From NCBI GenBank assembly GCA_027013095.1, contig JALUYI010000054.1, positions 62,001-126,000 on the forward strand: a DNA stretch of 64,000 bases, given 5' to 3'. The notes under the pieces are model-generated. The model saw only the letters and a list, made by a program, of their open reading frames with translations, was not told where the DNA came from and made no database searches. Made by a program: the position numbers and the translations under genes. This document shows positions 46,329 to 56,051 of the stretch, piece by piece (within the stretch, counting starts at the first letter, position 1; each line of letters opens with the position of its first letter). This stretch comes from Paracoccaceae bacterium (lineage in GTDB: Bacteria > Pseudomonadota > Alphaproteobacteria > Rhodobacterales > Rhodobacteraceae).

Positions 46329-46703
46329 ATGAGCGACGAGAAATACACCCTGAAACAGATGTGCGCGATGTTTGACGTGACCCCGCGAACCCTGCGCCAC
46401 TATGAATATATCGAGCTGCTCCAACCCGAAAAACAGGGGCGGACCCGCTATTACGGCCCGCGTGAGGTGGCCCGGCTAAAGCTGATTCTGCGCGGGCGAC
46501 GCTTTGGGTTTGCACTGGAGGAGGTGCGCCAGTGGCTGTTGCTCTATGATGCCGACCCCAAGGGCCGCCTGCAAACCGAGGCGTGGATCGAAATGGCTGG
46601 CCGCCAGATCAACGAGCTGGAGTCCCGACGCGACGAACTGAACGCCGCCATTGCCGATTTGCGCGCCTTGCGGCAGATCTCGATCGACAGCCTGAACGGA
46701 TGA
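46329..46703 (+). CDS. MerR-family regulator (first)
   Basis: 124 residues. Winged helix start YTLKQMCAMFDVTPRTLRHYEYIELLQPEKQGRTRYYGPREVARL (46344-46478), then a coiled-coil dimer helix at the C-terminus. No Cys-rich metal site, so an acyl-CoA or redox ligand is more likely. It is a paralogue of the second MerR gene 127 bp downstream. Start at 46329; no strong ribosome-binding site. Its targets are unknown. Confidence 0.88.
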   Translation: MSDEKYTLKQMCAMFDVTPRTLRHYEYIELLQPEKQGRTRYYGPREVARLKLILRGRRFGFALEEVRQWLLLYDADPKGRLQTEAWIEMAGRQINELESRRDELNAAIADLRALRQISIDSLNG

Positions 46704-46732
46704 GCCGGGCCGTCGCCTGACGCGATTTTTTG

Positions 46733-46761
46733 TGACGTAACGTCTTTTGACGTAAACGTCA
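46733..46761. promoter_or_regulatory. Two TGACGT inverted-repeat operators
   Basis: TGACGTAACGTC (46733-46744, arms GACGT/ACGTC) and TGACGTAAACGTCA (46748-46761, perfect 6-bp arms). The motif resembles sites of LiuR-type MerR regulators of fatty acid and branched-chain catabolism. They stand just upstream of the promoter of the second MerR gene, so autoregulation is likely. Confidence 0.75.
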
Positions 46762-46762
46762 T

Positions 46763-46792
46763 TTGCCTCTTGCCCCCGACCCGTTCTAGCAT
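46763..46792 (+). promoter_or_regulatory. Possible promoter of the second MerR/beta-oxidation operon
   Basis: TTGCCT (46763-46768), 18-bp spacer, TAGCAT (46787-46792). The operator pair ends 1 bp before the -35. The start ATG follows 38 bp behind. Confidence 0.45.
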
Positions 46793-46830
46793 CATTTCAG
46801 ACGTGCAGACAGATGAGTTGAGGCAACGAA

Positions 46831-47247
46831 ATGACGGTTTCCACCCCGCCAGAGCCGAATTTGACGATCCGCGAGATGTGTGAGCTGTTCAAGGTCACAC
46901 CGCGCACCCTGCGCTTTTACGAGGCCAAAGAGTTGCTGGCCCCGATCCGACAGGGCCAGCGCCGCCTGTTTACCCGCCGCGACCGCGCCCGCATGACGCT
47001 GATCCAGCGGGGCAAGCGGTTCGGGTTTTCGCTTGAGGAAATCCGCCAACTGTTAAACCTTTACAATATCGGCGACGGGCAGGTGCAACAGATCCGCCGG
47101 ACGCTGGAAATTGCCAATGAACGCCTGCACGAGATGCAGCAGCGCCGCGCCGAACTGGACAGCGCCATTGCCGAGCTGAAATCTCAGATCAGCGAGGGGC
47201 AAACCTTTCTTGATCACGTCAAAACCCAACACAAAGCCGCCGAGTAG
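46831..47247 (+). CDS. MerR-family regulator of the beta-oxidation operon
   Basis: 138 residues. [48 protein letters not shown] (46861-47004) is the MerR DNA-binding domain, followed by a long coiled coil ([37 protein letters not shown]). It is the first gene of the run MerR, acyl-CoA dehydrogenases, GST, thiolase, FadB/J. The TGACGT operators in front suggest that it controls the operon in response to an acyl-CoA. Confidence 0.9.
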   Translation: MTVSTPPEPNLTIREMCELFKVTPRTLRFYEAKELLAPIRQGQRRLFTRRDRARMTLIQRGKRFGFSLEEIRQLLNLYNIGDGQVQQIRRTLEIANERLHEMQQRRAELDSAIAELKSQISEGQTFLDHVKTQHKAAE

Positions 47248-47264
47248 CAAAGGACCCGCCAACC

Positions 47265-49043
47265 ATGCCCACATATACCGCACCCATCAAAGACATGCAG
47301 TTCCTGCTGCACGACATGCTGAAAATCAACGACAGCGACGTGCCCGGTTATGACGAACTGGACCGTGAGTTCACCGCCGCGGTTCTCGAGGAAGCGGGCA
47401 AAATCACCTCGGAGGTTCTGGCGCCGCTCAATCAGGTCGGCGATGTCGAGGGCTGCCGGTTTGAAAACGGTGTGGTTTCTACGCCGACGGGGTTCAAGGC
47501 GGCCTTTGATCAGGTGCGTGAGGGCGGCTGGACCGGGCTTGATTGCGATCCCGAATATGGCGGGCAGGGCATGCCCTATATTCTGGCCACTGCGGTTGGC
47601 GAGATGTTCTCGGCCTCGAACCAGTCCTTTACCATGTATCAGGGCCTGACGCACGGGGCCTATAGCGCTATCCACGCCCACGGCACAGACGCGCAAAAGG
47701 CCAGATATCTGCCGAAAATGGTGAGCTGCGAATGGACCGGCACGATGAACCTGACCGAGCCGAACTGCGGCACGGATCTGGGTCTGATGCGCACCCGCGC
47801 CGAACCGCAGGATGACGGCAGCTACAAGATTACCGGCACCAAGATTTTCATCTCGGCGGGCGATCACGATCTGGCCGACAACATCATCCATCTGGTTCTG
47901 GCCAAGATCCCCGGCGGGCCGAAGGGGATCAAGGGGGTCAGCCTGTTCATCGTGCCAAAATTTCTGGTCAATGATGACGGCAGCCTTGGTGCCCGCAACG
48001 GCGTCTCGGTGGGTAACATCGAGGAAAAAATGGGCATCCACGGCAATGCGACCTGCGTGATGAACTATGACGGGGCGACCGGCTGGTTGCTGGGGGAACA
48101 GCACAAGGGAATGCGCGCGATGTTCACGATGATGAACGAAGCGCGCCTCGGAGTTGGCATGCAAGGGCTCTCACAGGCCGAGGCCGCCTACCAGAATGCC
48201 CTTACCTATGCGCGCGAACGCCTACAAGGGCGCGCGGTCACCGGCGCTCAGAACCCGGATGGCCCGGCCGATCCGATCATCGTTCATCCCGATATCCGCC
48301 GCAGCCTGATGGATCAGAAAAGCTTTACCGAAGGGGCGCGGGCGTTTATTTTCTGGGGAGCCGAGATGATCGACCGGGCGCTCAGATTGCAGGATCAGGA
48401 TGCCCATGGCCTGATCTCGCTCTTGACGCCGGTGATCAAGGGTTTCCTGACCGACCGTGGCTATGACATGACGGTGCAGGCGCAGCAGATCTATGGCGGT
48501 CACGGCTATATCGAAGAGCAAGGCATGAGCCAGTTCACCCGTGATGCCCGCATTGCCATGATATATGAGGGGGCCAATGGCGTGCAGGCGCTGGATCTGG
48601 TCGGGCGCAAGCTGGCGCTTGATGGCGGCAAGCACGTCATGGCCTTTTTCGATCTGGTCAAGGGTTTTATCAAAGAGAACGGCGACACCGAGGCGCTGAA
48701 AGAGGATTTCCTCGACCCGCTCAAGGGGGCCAGCAAGGACCTGCAGGCGGCGGCCATGTTCTTTATGGCTGAGGGGATGAAAAACCCCAACGCGGCGCTG
48801 GCGGGGTCAACCGATTTCATGCACCTCTTTGGCCATGTCTGTCTGGGCCTGATGTGGTCGATGATGGCCAAGACCGCGACCGAGGCGTTGGCGGCCGGGG
48901 CCTCTGACGTGACGTTTTACGAGACAAAACTGGCCACCGGGCGCTATTACATGGCGCGCCAGTTGCCGGCCACCAAAATGCACCTTGCCCGTATCCAGTC
49001 GGGCGCCGACACGGTGATGGCGTTGGATGCCGAGAACTTTTAG
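47265..49043 (+). CDS. Acyl-CoA dehydrogenase, large (DmdC/FadE5-like) type
   Basis: 592 residues, longer than the usual 380-400 because of an N-terminal lid and a C-terminal extension. The start [20 protein letters not shown] is typical of this class. [28 protein letters not shown] and [32 protein letters not shown] (48486-48581) are FAD/substrate motifs; Glu435 in MIYEGANG is the catalytic base. It oxidises acyl-CoA to enoyl-CoA. DmdC of DMSP demethylation belongs here too, so a role there cannot be excluded; next to thiolase and FadB a fatty acid role is more likely. Confidence 0.9.
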   Translation: MPTYTAPIKDMQFLLHDMLKINDSDVPGYDELDREFTAAVLEEAGKITSEVLAPLNQVGDVEGCRFENGVVSTPTGFKAAFDQVREGGWTGLDCDPEYGGQGMPYILATAVGEMFSASNQSFTMYQGLTHGAYSAIHAHGTDAQKARYLPKMVSCEWTGTMNLTEPNCGTDLGLMRTRAEPQDDGSYKITGTKIFISAGDHDLADNIIHLVLAKIPGGPKGIKGVSLFIVPKFLVNDDGSLGARNGVSVGNIEEKMGIHGNATCVMNYDGATGWLLGEQHKGMRAMFTMMNEARLGVGMQGLSQAEAAYQNALTYARERLQGRAVTGAQNPDGPADPIIVHPDIRRSLMDQKSFTEGARAFIFWGAEMIDRALRLQDQDAHGLISLLTPVIKGFLTDRGYDMTVQAQQIYGGHGYIEEQGMSQFTRDARIAMIYEGANGVQALDLVGRKLALDGGKHVMAFFDLVKGFIKENGDTEALKEDFLDPLKGASKDLQAAAMFFMAEGMKNPNAALAGSTDFMHLFGHVCLGLMWSMMAKTATEALAAGASDVTFYETKLATGRYYMARQLPATKMHLARIQSGADTVMALDAENF

Positions 49044-49050
49044 GGAGACC

Positions 49051-50208
49051 ATGATGAGCGCCCCAAACCTGCAATCCAGCTGGATGACCGACGAACACCG
49101 GATGCTGGCCGAGATGACAGCCAGTTTCATCGCCAAGGAATGGGCGCCCAAATTCGACCGGTGGCGCAAACAAGGCGAAATGGACCGTGAAACATGGGCC
49201 GAGGCTGGTGAGCTGGGCCTGCTTTGCCCCTCAATCCCCGAGGAATACGGCGGCGCGGGCGGTGATTTCGGTCACGAAGCGGTGATCCTGATGGAGGCGA
49301 GCCGCGCCAATCTGGCCAGTTGGGGGCAAGGCATCCATTCGGGCATCGTGGCGCATTACATCCTGAATTGCGGCACCGAGGAACAGAAAAAACGCTGGCT
49401 GCCCAAGATGGTCACGGGTGAGTTGGTCGGGGCGCTGGCCATGACCGAACCCTCGGGCGGCTCGGACGTGCAGGCGATAAAAACCCGCGCGATCAAAGAG
49501 GGAAATTCCTATCGCATGAGCGGGCAGAAAACCTTTATCACCAATGGCCAGCATGCCAACCTGATTGTCGTCGCAGCCAAGACTGACCCCGCCGAGGGCT
49601 CGAAAGGCACCTCGCTGATGGTGCTGGAAACCGACGGCGCGGCAGGATTTACCCGTGGGCGCAACCTAGACAAGATCGGCCTGAAGGCTGCCGATACCAG
49701 CGAACTGTTTTTCGACAATGTCGAAATTCCGCCGGAAAACCTGCTGGGCGGCGAAGAGGGGCGTGGCTTTTACCAGATGATGCAACAACTGCCGCAGGAA
49801 CGCCTGATCATCGGCTGCGGTGCGGTTGGCGCGATGGAGGGCGCGGTTGAGCGCACCATCGCCTACACCAAAGAGCGCGAGGCCTTTGGCAAGCCGATCA
49901 TCAGCTTTCAGAACACCCGCTTCAAACTGGCCGAGTGCAAGACCAACACGACCGTGGCGCGCGCCTTTCTGGACAGTTGCATTAGCGCGCATCTGAAGGG
50001 CGAACTTTCCGTGGAAACCGCTGCCATGTGCAAATACTGGCTCAGCGACATGCAGGGGCGCGTACTGGATGAATGTCTGCAACTGTTTGGCGGCTACGGG
50101 TTCATGCAGGAGTATCCCATCGCCGAAATGTGGACTGACGCTCGCGTGCAGCGGATTTACGGCGGCACCAACGAGATCATGAAAGAATTGATTTCACGCG
50201 GCTTGTGA
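49051..50208 (+). CDS. Acyl-CoA dehydrogenase, long-chain (LCAD) type
   Basis: 385 residues. [37 protein letters not shown] and [16 protein letters not shown] are family motifs. The last block is [15 protein letters not shown] with Gly where medium-chain enzymes have Glu; the base is then the Glu in [14 protein letters not shown], as in LCAD. AGGGAGA precedes ATG 49051. It follows the large dehydrogenase after 7 bp. Confidence 0.93.
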   Translation: MMSAPNLQSSWMTDEHRMLAEMTASFIAKEWAPKFDRWRKQGEMDRETWAEAGELGLLCPSIPEEYGGAGGDFGHEAVILMEASRANLASWGQGIHSGIVAHYILNCGTEEQKKRWLPKMVTGELVGALAMTEPSGGSDVQAIKTRAIKEGNSYRMSGQKTFITNGQHANLIVVAAKTDPAEGSKGTSLMVLETDGAAGFTRGRNLDKIGLKAADTSELFFDNVEIPPENLLGGEEGRGFYQMMQQLPQERLIIGCGAVGAMEGAVERTIAYTKEREAFGKPIISFQNTRFKLAECKTNTTVARAFLDSCISAHLKGELSVETAAMCKYWLSDMQGRVLDECLQLFGGYGFMQEYPIAEMWTDARVQRIYGGTNEIMKELISRGL

Positions 50209-50236
50209 AGAATGGCAAAGAGGGAGCAGATTGACA

Positions 50237-50275
50237 CGATGGGATGCCTCCGGCGGGAGTATTTGGGCAAAAAAG
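50237..50275 (+). repeat. Rhodobacterales-style intergenic motif
   Basis: GATGCCTCCGGCGGGAGTAT, followed by TTGGGC and an A-rich stretch. CTCC-GGCG-GGAG can form a small stem. The same words recur behind many genes in Rhodobacterales genomes in my experience. A single copy is seen in this window. Confidence 0.45.
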
Positions 50276-50285
50276 AAATTGCGCG

Positions 50286-50308
50286 CACCCCTGCCAGATT
50301 GCGGCAGG
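50286..50308 (+). terminator. Stem-loop between acyl-CoA dehydrogenase and GST gene
   Basis: CCCCTGCC (50286-50293) and GGCAGGGG (50301-50308) form a perfect 8-bp stem around a 7-nt loop. The following sequence is pyrimidine-rich (CACTGTCTTCTTT) without a clean T run. It may end the first part of the operon. Confidence 0.55.
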
Positions 50309-50457
50309 GGCACTGTCTTCTTTGGCGGCCATCGGCTCTCCAGCCTGTTCCGCGTGGTCAGTTTCAGCAGAGCAAGGTTAATATTCGGTTATGTCTTCTT
50401 TGAAAAAATACTCGAATTCCGGCGATTTCAGCCGGGTGCAAACGTAAGGGGAACAAG

Positions 50458-51096
50458 ATGACGATCAAACTGCATTGCTTTGGGGAAAGCGGCAACAGCT
50501 ACAAGGCGGCACTGTCGTTGCAGCTGGCGGGGCTGGACTGGGAACCGGTCTTTGTCGATTTCTTCAAGGGTGAGACCCGCAGCCCCGAATATCGCCAAGG
50601 GCTGAATGTTCTGGGCGAGGCGCCGGTCATGGTGGACGGTGATTACAAGCTGTCGCAATCCGGGGCCATTCAGGACTATGTCGCGGAAAAATCCGGTCGG
50701 CTGGGTGGCAAGACCTCAAACGAGCGGCGTGAAATCCTGCGCTGGGTTCTGTGGGACAATCACAAGCTGAGCTCGGTTGCCGGGATGACCCGGTTTTTGA
50801 TGAATTTCCTGTCCGAGGACAAGCAACCCAAAGAGGTGATCGCCTTTATGCAGGGGCGCCTGAAGGCTGCCTATGACACCCTGAACTCCGCCCTTGAGGG
50901 GCGCGACTGGCTGGTTGGCGACACCATCACCAACGCGGATATTTCGTGCTGTGGGTATCTTTATTACCCCGAGCCGTTCGGGTTTGATCGCAATGACTAT
51001 CCCAATATCGACGCCTGGCTTGACCGTATCGCGGCTGAGCCCGGCTGGAAACATCCGTATGATTTGATGCCCGGCAGCCCAGCTGACCGTGCCTGA
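50458..51096 (+). CDS. Glutathione S-transferase family protein
   Basis: 212 residues. Thioredoxin-like N-terminal domain (KLHCFGESGNSYKAALSLQLAG, 50464-50529, with Ser in the active-site position and the cis-Pro in GEAPVMVDG) and all-helical C-terminal domain (WLVGDTITNADISCCGYL). It sits between dehydrogenase and thiolase genes, so it may act on an intermediate or detoxify by-products of acid breakdown. AAGGGGAAC precedes the ATG. A possible promoter within the 250-bp gap upstream cannot be fixed. Confidence 0.9.
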   Translation: MTIKLHCFGESGNSYKAALSLQLAGLDWEPVFVDFFKGETRSPEYRQGLNVLGEAPVMVDGDYKLSQSGAIQDYVAEKSGRLGGKTSNERREILRWVLWDNHKLSSVAGMTRFLMNFLSEDKQPKEVIAFMQGRLKAAYDTLNSALEGRDWLVGDTITNADISCCGYLYYPEPFGFDRNDYPNIDAWLDRIAAEPGWKHPYDLMPGSPADRA

Positions 51097-51113
51097 TGAA
51101 AGAGGACCGAAAA

Positions 51114-52325
51114 ATGACAGAGGCTTATATCTACGACAGCGTGCGCAGTCCGCGCGGCAAAGGCAAAACCGACGGCACCCTTAACGAGGTTCCCGCCGTG
51201 CGGTTGAGCGCGCTTGCGCTGAATGAAATCAAGACCCGCAACAACCTTGACGGCCACGCGGTTGAGGATGTGATTTGGGGTAACGTCACGCAGGTCGGCG
51301 AGCAGGGGGCGTGCCTTGCGCGCTCGGCGGTGCTTTACTCGGACCTTGACGAGAGCATCCCCGGCGTTGCGGTCAACCGCTTTTGCTCCTCCGCGCTTGA
51401 AAGCGTTAACATGGCCGCGGCGCAGGTGATGGCAGGCATGGGCGAGGGGTATATCGCCGGTGGTGTTGAAAGCATGAGCCGCGTTCCCATGGGCAGTGAT
51501 GGTGGCGCGATTGCCGCCGATCCGACGTTGGCGATGAAATCCTATTTCGTGCCGCAGGGTATTTCCGCCGATATTATCGCCACCAAATACGGGTTTTCGC
51601 GCGACGATTGCGACGCGTTGGCGGTCGAGAGCCAGCGCCGCGCCGCGCGGGCGCAAAAAGAGGGACGGTTTGCCAAATCAATGTTTACGGTGCGCGATCA
51701 AAACGGCATTGCCATTCTGGATCACGACGAAATGGTGCGCGAAAGCACCGACATGCAGACGCTTGGCGCGCTGAGGCCCAGCTTCAAGGACATGGGCGAA
51801 ACGATGCCGGGGTTTGATGCGGTCGCGCTGATGAAATACCCCGAGCTTGAGAAAATCAACCACGTGCATCACGCGGGCAACTCGTCGGGGATTGCCGATG
51901 GCACCTCGGCGATGCTGGTCGGCTCCAAGGCGTTTGGCGAGAAATACGGCCTCACCCCCCGCGCGCGGTTCAAGCGGATGACGAAAATCGGCACCGATCC
52001 GACCATCATGCTGACCGGTCCCGTGTCTGTCACCGAGAAAATCCTGAAAGAAACCGGGATGAAATTCAGCGACATCGACCTCTTTGAGGTGAACGAGGCC
52101 TTTGCCGCCGTCGTCCTGCGCTTCATGACATATTTTGATGCCGATCCCGACAAGGTGAACGTGAACGGTGGCGCAATTGCGATGGGCCACCCCCTTGGCG
52201 CAACCGGCGCTGTGATCCTTGGCACGCTTCTGGACGAGATGGAGCGCGCCGACAAGGAAACCGGCCTTGCCACATTGTGTATCGGGTCGGGCATGGGCGT
52301 TGCAACGATCATCGAGCGGGTTTGA
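51114..52325 (+). CDS. fadA: Acetyl-CoA C-acyltransferase (thiolase)
   Basis: 403 residues. The catalytic Cys91 is in NRFCSSALESVNMAA, with the later NEAFAAVVLRF, GGAIAMGHPLGATGA and the second Cys in LCIGSGMGVATI. It cleaves 3-oxoacyl-CoA in beta-oxidation. Start ATG 51114 is preceded by AGAGGACC; the frame is open to 51096 but this looks like the leader. It precedes fadB/J by 14 bp. Confidence 0.94.
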   Translation: MTEAYIYDSVRSPRGKGKTDGTLNEVPAVRLSALALNEIKTRNNLDGHAVEDVIWGNVTQVGEQGACLARSAVLYSDLDESIPGVAVNRFCSSALESVNMAAAQVMAGMGEGYIAGGVESMSRVPMGSDGGAIAADPTLAMKSYFVPQGISADIIATKYGFSRDDCDALAVESQRRAARAQKEGRFAKSMFTVRDQNGIAILDHDEMVRESTDMQTLGALRPSFKDMGETMPGFDAVALMKYPELEKINHVHHAGNSSGIADGTSAMLVGSKAFGEKYGLTPRARFKRMTKIGTDPTIMLTGPVSVTEKILKETGMKFSDIDLFEVNEAFAAVVLRFMTYFDADPDKVNVNGGAIAMGHPLGATGAVILGTLLDEMERADKETGLATLCIGSGMGVATIIERV

Positions 52326-52339
52326 AAAGGAACAAGAAA

Positions 52340-54547
52340 ATGGCTGAATTTCACTATAAACTGGACGATGACGGCATTGCCACAATCACCTGGGACGTGC
52401 CGGAAAAATCCATGAACGTGCTGAGCTTTGATGGCTTGCGCGAGCTGGACGCCCATGTTGATACGGCGCTGGGCGATGACGCGGTCAAGGGGGTGATCAT
52501 CACCTCGGGCAAAAAGGATTTTGCCGGCGGGATGGATTTGAACATCCTTGCGCGCATGGGGGCCGAAGCGGGCGACAACCCTGCCGAGGGGATATTCAAC
52601 GGTATCATGCAGCTGCACGGGGCGTTGCGCAAAATCGAGCTGGCGGGCATGGATCGCAAGACCAAAAAAGGCGGCAAGCCGATTGTTGCGGCCCTGCCGG
52701 GCACCGCCGCTGGGATTGGGTTTGAACTGCCGTTGGCGTGCCACCATATCATCGTGGCCGACAATCCCAAGGCCAAGCTGGGCCTGCCGGAAATCCTTGT
52801 TGGTCTGTTTCCCGGCGCCGGTGGTGCCACGCGCGTTCCGCGCAAGATCGGCCTGATGGCCGCCGCCCCGATCCTGATGGAGGGGCGCATGCAATCGCCT
52901 GCCAAGATGAAGGGCCTTGGCCTGATTGACGAGGTGGTGCCTGCTGAAAACCTGATTGCGGCGGCCAAGGCGTGGATTTCCTCGGCCAAGGATGCGGACC
53001 TCGTAAAGCCGTGGGATCAGAAGGGATACAAATATCCGGGCGGTGCGCCCTATCACCCGGCGGGCTTTCAGATGTTTGTCGGGGCCAATGTGATGATCCA
53101 CGGCAAGACCCAAGGCGTCTATCCGGCGGCGAAATCCCTGCTGGCCGCAATTTACGAGGGCGCCATTGTGCCATTTGACACCGCATTGAAGGTCGAGGCC
53201 CGCTGGTTCACCAAGGTGATGACCACGCCTTCGACCGCCGGCATGATCCGCTCGCTGTTCCTGAACAAGCAGGCGCTGGAAAAAGGCGCCGTGCGGCCCA
53301 AGGAGATCGACGATCAGCGGGTGAAAAAGCTGGGCGTTCTGGGTGCGGGCATGATGGGGGCGGGGATCGCCTATGTCTCGGCCCTTGCGGGGATCGAAGT
53401 GGTTTTGATCGACGCAACACAAGAGGCCGCCGAGCGTGGCAAGGCCCATTCCGAGGGCATCCTCGATGGCGGCATCAAGCGCAAGAAAGTCACCCCGGAA
53501 AAGAAAGAGGCGGTTCTGGCGAATATCACCCCGACCACGGATTACGGCGCCCTCAAGGGCTGTGATCTGATTATCGAGGCGGTGTTTGAGGACCCCAAGG
53601 TCAAGGCCGGCGTGACCAAACAGGCCGAGGAGGTCATTCCCGCGGACTGCATCTTTGCCTCCAACACCTCGACCTTGCCGATCAGCAGTCTGGCCAGCGC
53701 CAGCACGCGCCCCGAGCAGTTCATCGGCATCCACTTTTTCAGCCCGGTTCACAAGATGAATCTGGTTGAGATCATCAAGGGCCATAAAACTGGCCCGCGC
53801 GCTGTGGCCAAGGCGCTGGATTTCGTCCGCCAGATCCGCAAAACCCCGATTGTCGTCAACGACGAGCGCTTTTTCTATGCCAACCGCTGCATCATTCCCT
53901 ATATCAACGAGGGGGTTTTGATGGTCAAGGAAGGGGTGCGTCCCGCCCTGATCGAGCACGCGGCACGGCTGTTTGGGATGCCATTGGGGCCGTTGCAGCT
54001 GACCGATGAAACCTCGATTGACCTTGGCGTCAAGATTGCCAAGGCGACCAAGGCAGCGATGGGCAATGCCTATCCCAACGATGCCGCGGACGAGGTCATG
54101 TTCAAGTTGTTTGACGAGGGGCGCTATGGGCGCAAGACCAACGGCGGGTTTTACGCCTATGACGACAAGGGCAAGCGCATCGGTCTGTGGCAGGGGCTGG
54201 CCCAGCACTGGCCGCCAAAAGCCGAGCAACCCTCGCTTGAGGACGTCAAGATGCGTCTTGCCATGGTGCAAACGCTTGAGGCAGTTCGGGCCTTTGAAAC
54301 CCATGTGCTTGAGGATATTCGCGAGGGTGATGTCGGCGCGATTCTTGGCTGGGGCTTTGCCCCATGGTCCGGCGGGCCGTTCTCGTGGTTGGATATTCTG
54401 GGGGCGAAACAGGCGGTCGGGATTTGCGACCACCTAGAGAAAACCTATGGCGCCCGCTTTGCCGCACCGGACCTGTTGCGTGAGCTTGCCGCCAAGGGCG
54501 AGACCTTTTATGGCCGATTTGGTCCGGCCGATCAGGCGGCCGCCTGA
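52340..54547 (+). CDS. fadJ: Fatty oxidation multienzyme protein (hydratase/3-hydroxyacyl-CoA dehydrogenase)
   Basis: 735 residues. The N-terminal enoyl-CoA hydratase fold has GTAAGIGFELPLACHHIIVAD and LGLPEILVGLFPGAGGATR (52779-52835) with the catalytic Glu. The NAD-binding 3-hydroxyacyl-CoA dehydrogenase domain has LGVLGAGMMGAGIAYVSALAG near residue 330, the HFFSPVHKMNLVEII His motif and a C-terminal helical domain. With FadA it runs the last three steps of beta-oxidation. ATG 52340 follows GGAACAAG. FadB and FadJ cannot be told apart here. Confidence 0.95.
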   Translation: MAEFHYKLDDDGIATITWDVPEKSMNVLSFDGLRELDAHVDTALGDDAVKGVIITSGKKDFAGGMDLNILARMGAEAGDNPAEGIFNGIMQLHGALRKIELAGMDRKTKKGGKPIVAALPGTAAGIGFELPLACHHIIVADNPKAKLGLPEILVGLFPGAGGATRVPRKIGLMAAAPILMEGRMQSPAKMKGLGLIDEVVPAENLIAAAKAWISSAKDADLVKPWDQKGYKYPGGAPYHPAGFQMFVGANVMIHGKTQGVYPAAKSLLAAIYEGAIVPFDTALKVEARWFTKVMTTPSTAGMIRSLFLNKQALEKGAVRPKEIDDQRVKKLGVLGAGMMGAGIAYVSALAGIEVVLIDATQEAAERGKAHSEGILDGGIKRKKVTPEKKEAVLANITPTTDYGALKGCDLIIEAVFEDPKVKAGVTKQAEEVIPADCIFASNTSTLPISSLASASTRPEQFIGIHFFSPVHKMNLVEIIKGHKTGPRAVAKALDFVRQIRKTPIVVNDERFFYANRCIIPYINEGVLMVKEGVRPALIEHAARLFGMPLGPLQLTDETSIDLGVKIAKATKAAMGNAYPNDAADEVMFKLFDEGRYGRKTNGGFYAYDDKGKRIGLWQGLAQHWPPKAEQPSLEDVKMRLAMVQTLEAVRAFETHVLEDIREGDVGAILGWGFAPWSGGPFSWLDILGAKQAVGICDHLEKTYGARFAAPDLLRELAAKGETFYGRFGPADQAAA

Positions 54548-54628
54548 CGCCGCTTTTCCGCGTCCTGCCCGGCAAGGGGCCGGGCGCGGGGTTCTGTCCT
54601 TCCAATCCGGCCGCAAAGGAGACCTCCG

Positions 54629-54982
54629 TTGAGCATCACCCGCCTTGGCACAGGGCCGCGCATGGCGCAGGCCGTCATTCACGGCACCACCGTTCATCTG
54701 GCCGGGCAGGTCGGAAACGGTGCCGATATCACCGCGCAGACCCGCGACATGCTGGCCAATGTCGAGCATTGGCTGGACGCTGCGGGCAGCGATAAATCGC
54801 ACCTTGTATCGGCGACGATCTGGCTGGCCAATATGGATGATTTTGCCGCCATGAACGCGGTGTGGGAGGCATGGGTGGACCCCGAAAACCCGCCCGCGCG
54901 GGCCTGCACCGAGGCGCGTCTGGCAGCGCCCGAGTTTCTGGTCGAGGTCATGGTCACTGCAGCGCGGAGGGCCGATCGATGA
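54629..54982 (+). CDS. RidA-family protein
   Basis: 117 residues, YjgF/RidA fold: GPRMAQAVIHGTTVHLAGQVGNG, QTRDMLANVEHWLDAAGSDKSHLV, NPPARACTEARLAAPEFLVEVMVTA. The Arg in PARACTEA corresponds to the conserved substrate-binding Arg. Members deaminate reactive enamines/imines. The start is TTG 54629, with AGGAGA well placed, rather than a later ATG. It overlaps the aldolase gene by 4 bp. Confidence 0.88.
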   Translation: MSITRLGTGPRMAQAVIHGTTVHLAGQVGNGADITAQTRDMLANVEHWLDAAGSDKSHLVSATIWLANMDDFAAMNAVWEAWVDPENPPARACTEARLAAPEFLVEVMVTAARRADR

Positions 54983-55755
54983 GCGTTTTCAGCCGTGAGA
55001 ACCCGTTCAAGGCCGCGCTGGCCGAGGGGCGCTTGCAAATCGGCCTCTGGCAAAGCCTTGCAACCGCGATCACCGCCGAGATTTGCGCCCATGCCGGGTT
55101 TGACTGGCTGCTGATCGACGGCGAGCACGGGGTCAATGACATCCGCTCAATCCGCGATCAGCTGCAGGTGATTACCGCCTCGCCAAGCCACGCGGTCGTG
55201 CGCGTTCCCAGTGTCGATGTGGTGGCGGTGAAACAGGTGATGGATGCCGGAGCGCAAACGATCCTTGTGCCGATCGTGAACACCGCCGCCGATGCCGCCA
55301 TGATGGCCGGGGCGATGCGCTATCCACCGGCGGGAATTCGTGGCAACGGGGCGGGGGTCGCGCGGGTCTCGGGTTATGGGCGTGATGGTGACTATCTGGC
55401 CCGTGCGAATGAGCGGGCCTGTCTACTGGTGCAGGCCGAAACCCGTGAGGCCCTTGATAACCTTGAGGAAATATGCGCGGTTGACGGCGTTGACGGGGTC
55501 TTTATCGGGCCCAGCGATCTGGCCACCAGTCTGGGCCATCACGGCAACCCAGCCCACCCCGAGGTCGAAACGGCCATTCTGGATGCAATTGCGCGGATTC
55601 GCGATGCGGGCAAGGCGCCGGGGATCCTGATGGCCGACGAAACCCGCGCCCGGCGCTATATTGAGACCGGGGCGCTATTCGTCGCCGTTGGCTCGGATGT
55701 GGCCTTGCTGGCCAAGGGCAGTTCGGCGCTGGCCGAGACCTACCGCGGGCCATGA
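54979..55755 (+). CDS. HpcH/HpaI-family aldolase
   Basis: 258 residues of the class II pyruvate aldolase family. FDWLLIDGEHGVNDIRSI, VPIVNTAADAAMMAGAMRYPPAGIRGNGAGVARVSGYG (55267-55384), the metal-binding Glu/Asp in LVQAETREALDNLEEI and VFIGPSDLATSLG. It cleaves 4-hydroxy-2-oxo acids to pyruvate (or oxaloacetate) and an aldehyde. Overlap with RidA links the two; RidA proteins often sit beside such catabolic enzymes. Natural substrate not determined. Confidence 0.9.
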   Translation: MSVFSRENPFKAALAEGRLQIGLWQSLATAITAEICAHAGFDWLLIDGEHGVNDIRSIRDQLQVITASPSHAVVRVPSVDVVAVKQVMDAGAQTILVPIVNTAADAAMMAGAMRYPPAGIRGNGAGVARVSGYGRDGDYLARANERACLLVQAETREALDNLEEICAVDGVDGVFIGPSDLATSLGHHGNPAHPEVETAILDAIARIRDAGKAPGILMADETRARRYIETGALFVAVGSDVALLAKGSSALAETYRGP

Positions 55756-55835
55756 ATTGTCCGGCCCCGCGGGAAAAGGCGGGGTCCGGTTTGGCATAAC
55801 GACAGGCCCGGGCGTTACTCTTGAGGTCCGGGGTA

Positions 55836-56051
55836 CTACTTGCGGGACTTGACCGCAGCGCTGAGGGCGCTTGCGATCAGCAACAGAACGCACCCAGCCA
55901 ACAGAATCCAGCCACCGGTCAGAGGCGCAACTACCGCCTTGTTGATCAGAAGTGCCACCAACGCCACCAGCGCCAGAATGGCCGTTGTCATGCGTGCATC
56001 GGCCATGAACATGCCGACGAGGTCTTTCAGAACCTGAAGAAAAATGCTCAT
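55836..56051 (-). CDS. Small membrane protein of the chr-like module
   Basis: 71 residues with two hydrophobic helices (ARMTTAILALVALVALLINK and LTGGWILLAGCVLLLIASAL). Start ATG 56051 overlaps the stop of the upstream membrane protein gene by 4 bp, so it is translationally coupled with it. No family recognised. Confidence 0.75.
   Translation of the reverse strand: MSIFLQVLKDLVGMFMADARMTTAILALVALVALLINKAVVAPLTGGWILLAGCVLLLIASALSAAVKSRK

Noticed and set aside
39611-49043. DMSP demethylation genes (dmdB, dmdC)
   Set aside because: The synthetase and large dehydrogenase resemble these families broadly, but dmdA and dmdD are not near and the second gene lies in a beta-oxidation operon, so no dmd symbol was given.
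51869-54433. An 854-codon open frame on the minus strand opposite thiolase and FadJ
   Set aside because: It is the mirror of the fadA/fadJ coding frame in GC-rich DNA. The plus-strand proteins have complete catalytic motifs, while the antisense product shows none and has an unlikely composition.
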